The notes under the pieces: model-generated
Told to the model about the DNA's origin: nothing
What the model saw: the letters and a program-made list of their open reading frames with translations, nothing else
Databases searched by the model: none
Made by a program: the position numbers and the translations under genes
Part shown: positions 6,459 through 10,080 of the stretch, in pieces
Numbering within the stretch: position 1 is the first letter of the stretch
How the letters are laid out: every line of letters begins with the position of its first letter
NCBI GenBank assembly: GCA_964550025.1
Contig: CAZJYI010000268.1
Coordinates: 1 to 10,080 of the forward strand
Direction: 5' to 3'
DNA from: CAZJYI01 sp964550025
GTDB taxonomy: Bacteria > Verrucomicrobiota > Kiritimatiellia > UBA8416 > CAYOBW01
DNA length: 10,080 nucleotides

Positions 6459-8780
6459 ATGCGATTGCACACAACGTTGCTTGCGTTCCTGGTTTCGCTC
6501 CTGGCGATCTGTGCCGGGGCCGCGCCGAAGTGGCACCTTCCCGCCGCGCCGATTCGCTTCAGCGTGCACCTCGACGGCGGTCCGACGCACGCGTCGGCGG
6601 GGTATTTCGTTCAGCTCCCGGACGGCGGGATTCTCCCCAAGCCGTTTCCGCATCCGCACGTGGTGCAGGGCGACGGCACGGCGCTGAAGAGTGCCGTGCT
6701 GTGGCAGAACGCGCGTACAGGCTGTGGGATCGTCTTCGAGGTGCCGAAACGCGGCGGGGACGTGTTCGTCTACGTGGCACCCGGACGGCGCTTGCCCGTC
6801 TGGACGCCCGATTCCGGGCTGACGCCGAGCGCGATGCTGTGCACGCAGTCGGGGCGGGGGGGCAAGGGCGACGCCGTGGCCCTGACGCGGCTCGGGGCCG
6901 TGGGGCCGACCGTCCACTACCGCAACCGCGCCGGCATCGGCAAAGCGCCGCTGTCAATTCCCGGGGATCTCTCGGGACGCCCGGGGCCGTGCGCGATCTA
7001 CATGCTGGCCCACGTGGCGACGGTTGACCCCGGCAAGACCTGGGTTGCGCCGATCGCCTTCATGGGCGGAACCGAGGTCCGCATCGACGGGCGAACGCTG
7101 GCGCTCAAGGAGCGCGTCAAGAAGCCGGGCGGGCGTGGCGACTGGGCGGACCTGTCCAAGGGATTGCATCGGCTGGAGATCCTCTGCTGGTCCAACAAGG
7201 GCGAGGCGCCACGGAACGGCTTCATGACCCTGACGTGGAAGACGCCGAAGACGACGGAGAGAGAAATGGGCGGCAAGCGCCCCTCGGACCTGAAGTTCCC
7301 CGGCACGCCGATGTGGGAGAGTCGCAAGTTGCGCGGCAACGAGATCGTGCGTTCCGGGCGCGCCCACGTGACGGCCGCGGCGTCGAAGGACGGCGGTCCC
7401 GTGGCCTGGTTTGACAAGTCCGCCATTGAGAACTTCTGGATCAGCGGGCCGCCCGTGGTGGTCTACAAGTTCGCGGCGAAGACGGCCGGCAATCCCCAGG
7501 GCACGCGCTATGCGTGGAGCTTCGGCGGCAACTCGAGCCTGCCCAAGGCGGTTGCGCACTGGCCGCTTCTGGGGGCGCGCGATCAGGCCGTGACCCTGAC
7601 GGCTTCGGCCGGCGACAAGAAATCGACCTGTACCGTGCAGTTCTTTCCCCACAAACTGGGCAAGACCGACCTGAACAACCCGCGGTGTCGTCAGAACTAC
7701 CGCACGGCGGTGTTGGATGTCTTCACAGCCTACCCGGCCGCTGCAGATCCAACAGCCGGCTGGACGTCTGCCCAGTGGGACTACTTCTTCCAGTGCATGG
7801 AACTCAACAAGGGGCGCGAGTTGCTCACGCACATCGTCAATGTGCGCTGGGGCACTTTGGCACAGAAGCTCTCACCGGCGCGCAAGGCCGTGCTTCGCGA
7901 CCTGATCCTGGATTTCGCTCCGCGCGTGAGCCCGCAACTGGCGCTGAAGTGGATCGACACATTTGGCCGGATGGGGGGCAGCGAAGCGGGGGTAATGCAG
8001 GTTCTCCGCGCCGAGACGCTTCTGCACTACATGGATGACGTCGAGGGCGCCCGCGGGATCCTGGAGCCGATGGTCCGCCGTCAGCAGAAGAACGAGGCCT
8101 CTGAATTGGCCCGGATCCGACTGGGCGACATCGCCTTCATGGAAGGCGATCTGAATGAGGCCATGAAGCTGTACGGCGAGGTGCAGAACCGCTCCAAGCA
8201 TCGCTCTTCACGCACGGGGTCGGGCGCTATGGTGAACTCTCGGAATCCGGTTGCGCGGCTCAAGACCGTGGGCCTGGCGCGTTCCAAGGCCCAATTGGAG
8301 GCGCGGCGCAACGAGGGCAAGGCGGAGAAGAACGCTCCCGCGCGCGGCCGGTCGTTCTCGCTGCGGCGCGGCGGTCCCGTCGCGGAGTGGAAGATGGACG
8401 CCCTGCTCGACGTGTCCGCGTCCGAGTCGGTCAAGAGCCTGATTGACCAGGGCTACCTGCTGGAGGCCAAACAGGCCCTTCGTCGGTGGGAACGGGAGTT
8501 TCCGCTCAGCAAGCTGACGGGGGACTACGTGATCAACGAGGCGACGTTCTTCATCAAGCTGGAAGACTGGAAGCGTGCCAAGGCGCTCCTGGAGCCGTAC
8601 TGCGAGTACGTCGACGCATCCAGTTTCATGCCGCCCGCGGTCGAGGCCCTCCTGGAATGCAAAGTGCAACTCGATGAGCCGGATGACGTGATCATCAAGT
8701 TTTGCGAGAAGATGAAGAAGAAGCTGGAGTTCCATCCCGCCGGCCAGCACATCGCGGACCAGATACGCTGGCGGCAATGA
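6459..8780 (+). CDS. Secreted modular protein: PA14-like, PKD-like and TPR-like regions
   Basis: The product is 773 residues from ATG 6459. The Shine-Dalgarno is weak (GGAAC at 6445-6449, spacing 9), but the start is fixed by the signal peptide at residues 1-21 (TTLLAFLVSLLAICAGA), with cleavage near AGA/AP. Residues about 170-262 resemble a PA14-type beta-barrel: a VRIDGRTLAL strand, then DLSKGLHRLEILCW and FMTLTWKTP. Residues about 330-396 resemble a PKD/Ig-like domain (YAWSFGGNSS, then AVTLTASAGDKKSTCTV). The remainder is alpha-helical; ASELARIRLGDIAFMEGDLNEAMKLYGEVQ (547-576) and VKSLIDQGYLLEAKQALRRWEREFP (658-682) look like tetratricopeptide repeats, separated by a basic low-complexity stretch (578-640). 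No enzyme motif is visible. It lies 56 bases downstream of the DUF4175-like gene, probably in the same transcript. The likely role is adhesion or protein-protein scaffolding outside the cytoplasmic membrane. Domain calls are by eye. Confidence 0.7.
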   Translation: MRLHTTLLAFLVSLLAICAGAAPKWHLPAAPIRFSVHLDGGPTHASAGYFVQLPDGGILPKPFPHPHVVQGDGTALKSAVLWQNARTGCGIVFEVPKRGGDVFVYVAPGRRLPVWTPDSGLTPSAMLCTQSGRGGKGDAVALTRLGAVGPTVHYRNRAGIGKAPLSIPGDLSGRPGPCAIYMLAHVATVDPGKTWVAPIAFMGGTEVRIDGRTLALKERVKKPGGRGDWADLSKGLHRLEILCWSNKGEAPRNGFMTLTWKTPKTTEREMGGKRPSDLKFPGTPMWESRKLRGNEIVRSGRAHVTAAASKDGGPVAWFDKSAIENFWISGPPVVVYKFAAKTAGNPQGTRYAWSFGGNSSLPKAVAHWPLLGARDQAVTLTASAGDKKSTCTVQFFPHKLGKTDLNNPRCRQNYRTAVLDVFTAYPAAADPTAGWTSAQWDYFFQCMELNKGRELLTHIVNVRWGTLAQKLSPARKAVLRDLILDFAPRVSPQLALKWIDTFGRMGGSEAGVMQVLRAETLLHYMDDVEGARGILEPMVRRQQKNEASELARIRLGDIAFMEGDLNEAMKLYGEVQNRSKHRSSRTGSGAMVNSRNPVARLKTVGLARSKAQLEARRNEGKAEKNAPARGRSFSLRRGGPVAEWKMDALLDVSASESVKSLIDQGYLLEAKQALRRWEREFPLSKLTGDYVINEATFFIKLEDWKRAKALLEPYCEYVDASSFMPPAVEALLECKVQLDEPDDVIIKFCEKMKKKLEFHPAGQHIADQIRWRQ

Positions 8781-8783
8781 GAC

Positions 8784-8812
8784 GTGGTCGGGTGGCAGGT
8801 GGCGAGTGGCAA
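8784..8812 (+). repeat. 7-base tandem repeat GTGGCRR
   Basis: Three contiguous units, GTGGCAG, GTGGCGA and GTGGCAA, fill 8792-8812. A diverged unit, GTGGTCG, lies one base upstream at 8784-8790. The array occupies most of the 48-base gap between two genes. It has the same period as the arrays at 2581-2776 but an unrelated sequence. Confidence 0.65.
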
Positions 8813-8828
8813 GGGAGAGAGACGAAGC

Positions 8829-9548
8829 ATGAGAGAATGGCAACTGTGGGATTGGCGCGCGGGTGCGGCGGCAGTGTTACTGTCGATGTTGGCGGCTTCA
8901 GCCCTTTCTGCGCGTGAGGCGAACTACAGGCTCTACACGGAGCCGGACCCCTCCTGCGACGGCGGTATCGTGGGCGAGATCGTGAACCCGAAGATGCCTA
9001 TCGTAACGATCGTGGCGGTGCCGCCCGATGAGCCTCGACTTGTCTACAAAGGCTCGGTGGGAACGGGGGGACGCTCGTTTTCCTTCCACGGCCTGCCGAT
9101 GCGCAAGTACGATCTCGTCGTGATCTACGACAACCACTTTTACGAAGGGCTCAACCTGCACCGCGAGGAAGACACGCTGACCGCCACCGACCGCCAGCAA
9201 ATCAACGCAACCGTGCAGAAGGCGGAGCCGTACTTCACCAAGCGGGTCATTCACCGCCTTGAAGGCACCACCGGGCGCACCAGCTTCTCGCGCTGCATCT
9301 GTACCTTCGTGCGCGACACGCGTTCGACCAACAGTCCCAAGGGCGACGCCTCCTACCGCCGTTCCACCAAGATCATCATTCTGAAACAGGTGGGGCCCGG
9401 CTGGCAGGTCGTCCGGACGCGCGACCTCTTTCCCACGTGGACGCGCAAGGGGAACATGTTCCCGAAACACCACTACAGCAAGAGCCTTTCCCGCATCCGG
9501 GTGACGAGCAGAGTCAAAGATCTCGGGGAATTGGATCTCTCGGAATAG
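8829..9548 (+). CDS. Secreted protein with carboxypeptidase-regulatory-like beta-sandwich, function unknown
   Basis: The product is 239 residues from ATG 8829, preceded by a GGGAG at 8813-8817 (spacing 11). An in-frame GTG at 8784 lies inside the GTGGCRR repeat and would place 15 polar residues before the signal peptide, so it is rejected. Residues 1-28 are a signal peptide (AGAAAVLLSMLAASALSA). Residues about 45-112 (GGIVGEIVNP...IVTIVAVPP...RSFSFHGLPMRKYDLVVIY) show the strand pattern and FxFxGLPxxxYDLVV signature seen in carboxypeptidase-regulatory-like or transthyretin-like sandwiches. The C-terminal half (about 130-235) is basic and beta-rich, has a CIC pair at 156-158, and matches no family I recognise. 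It follows the modular secreted gene by 48 bases and precedes the FHA gene by 9, which suggests one operon. Fold tentative; role unknown, perhaps an envelope-bound partner of its neighbours. Confidence 0.68.
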   Translation: MREWQLWDWRAGAAAVLLSMLAASALSAREANYRLYTEPDPSCDGGIVGEIVNPKMPIVTIVAVPPDEPRLVYKGSVGTGGRSFSFHGLPMRKYDLVVIYDNHFYEGLNLHREEDTLTATDRQQINATVQKAEPYFTKRVIHRLEGTTGRTSFSRCICTFVRDTRSTNSPKGDASYRRSTKIIILKQVGPGWQVVRTRDLFPTWTRKGNMFPKHHYSKSLSRIRVTSRVKDLGELDLSE

Positions 9549-9557
9549 ATAGCGGAT

Positions 9558-10080
9558 ATGGCTACTATCACATGTACCGAAGGGGCGCTCGCGGATCACA
9601 CCTTTGAGCTGGATCCCGAAGAGATCATGATCGTCGGTCGGGGCGACGATGCCGACTTGATCATTCCGGGAGACCGTGCCGTATCCACGCGGCATGCCGA
9701 GATCTGGTCCGCCCAGGGCCAGTGGCACGTCCGCGACCTCGGGAGCGCCAACGGCACACTGGTCAATGACGAGTTCATCACGACCCACGTGCTCAGAGAC
9801 GGTGACATGGTGCTCATCGGCGAGTCTCTCTTTCGGTACGAGTCCGCCGACATGACGGCGGCGGACGCGGAGGAGGAATCCGAGCCGGAGCCGGGGGGAG
9901 AAACTGTCGAGGCAGAACCCGAGTCCGGGGACGCGGACAGAACGGAACCCGAACCAGAGCCCGAACCCGAACCAGAGCCGGAGCCGGAGCCAGAGCCGGA
10001 GCCGGAGCCAGAGCCCGAGCCCGAGCCCGAGCCGGACCCCGAGCCAGCCGCGGAGCCAGAGCAGCAACAGGAGCCGCAGG
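9558..10080 (+). CDS. FHA-domain protein with Glu-Pro repeat spacer, N-terminal part (3' end outside window)
   Basis: The reading frame from ATG 9558 stays open to the window end; 174 codons are visible. Residues about 1-97 are a full forkhead-associated (FHA) domain: MIVGRGDDADLII (24-36, with the GR), VSTRHAEI (42-49, the S..RH phosphopeptide-binding motif), DLGSANGTLVN (60-70, with the N-G-T), and LRDGDMVLIG (79-88). All key binding residues (R28, S43, R45, H46, N65, G66) are present, so it should bind phosphothreonine peptides. After an acidic linker (98-129), residues 130-159 are 15 uninterrupted Glu-Pro dipeptides, then DP, EP, AA, EP and EQQQEPQ to the edge. No membrane helix precedes the spacer, so the FHA domain is probably cytoplasmic. 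It begins 9 bases after the previous stop with only a weak Shine-Dalgarno, which suggests translational coupling. What follows the spacer is not visible. Confidence 0.85.
   Translation, partial: MATITCTEGALADHTFELDPEEIMIVGRGDDADLIIPGDRAVSTRHAEIWSAQGQWHVRDLGSANGTLVNDEFITTHVLRDGDMVLIGESLFRYESADMTAADAEEESEPEPGGETVEAEPESGDADRTEPEPEPEPEPEPEPEPEPEPEPEPEPEPEPDPEPAAEPEQQQEPQ
9945..10034 (+). repeat. Hexanucleotide repeat coding (Glu-Pro)15
   Basis: Fifteen GARCCN hexamers run in frame. Third positions vary (GAA/GAG, CCC/CCA/CCG), so the dipeptide is better kept than the DNA. Within it an 18-base block (9975-9992) is repeated exactly at 9993-10010, showing recent slippage or duplication. Such Glu-Pro tracts form extended, stiff spacers, as in TonB-type proteins. 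Confidence 0.85.

Noticed and set aside
8898..10067. Long - strand open frame with a repetitive Leu/Arg/Trp N-terminus
   Set aside because: The repetitive start is the reverse complement of the Glu-Pro hexamers, and the rest is antisense to two well-supported + strand genes.

Overview
The window is a GC-rich stretch with six genes, all on the + strand, the first and last cut by the window edges. No RNA gene, transposase, CRISPR array or phage gene was seen. Gaps between genes are short (about 10 to 60 bases) except for one 242-base intergenic region. Protein style suggests a member of the Planctomycetes-Verrucomicrobia-Lentisphaerae-Kiritimatiellota group or a similar deep Gram-negative lineage. 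The reasons are large envelope proteins with N-terminal signals or anchors, a DUF4175-like giant next to a VWA/glutamine-amidotransferase-like membrane protein, a PA14/PKD/TPR-type secreted protein, and short-period intergenic repeats. This placement is an inference from family resemblance, not a search result.

Layout: (1) 2-1810, the C-terminal part of a membrane protein with a VWA-like tail, Ig-like domains, a class I glutamine-amidotransferase-like fold lacking the expected catalytic Cys, and a last transmembrane helix. (2) 1856-2569, a small secreted protein resembling a CBM4/9-type carbohydrate-binding beta-sandwich, with a strong Shine-Dalgarno and a GTG start. (3) 2570-2811, an AT-richer gap carrying four arrays of a degenerate 7-base repeat (consensus TGARATY), one of them inverted. 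(4) 2812-6402, a 1196-residue DUF4175-like protein with three N-terminal membrane helices, Ig-like domains, a long acidic coiled coil and a Gly/Asp-rich tail. (5) 6459-8780, a 773-residue secreted protein with PA14-like, PKD-like and TPR-like regions. (6) 8781-8828, a gap with a second, unrelated 7-base repeat (GTGGCRR). (7) 8829-9548, a secreted protein with a carboxypeptidase-regulatory-like beta-sandwich. (8) 9558 to the end, an FHA-domain protein running into 15 uninterrupted Glu-Pro dipeptides.

Read together, genes 1 and 3 match the membrane components found downstream of MoxR AAA+ ATPase and DUF58 genes in many bacteria; those partners would be expected upstream of this window. The other genes add extracytoplasmic binding modules (genes 2, 4, 5) and a probable cytoplasmic phosphothreonine reader (gene 6). 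The simplest reading is a co-transcribed envelope-associated complex of unknown function. That the genes work together is inferred only from common strand, spacing and shared secretion.
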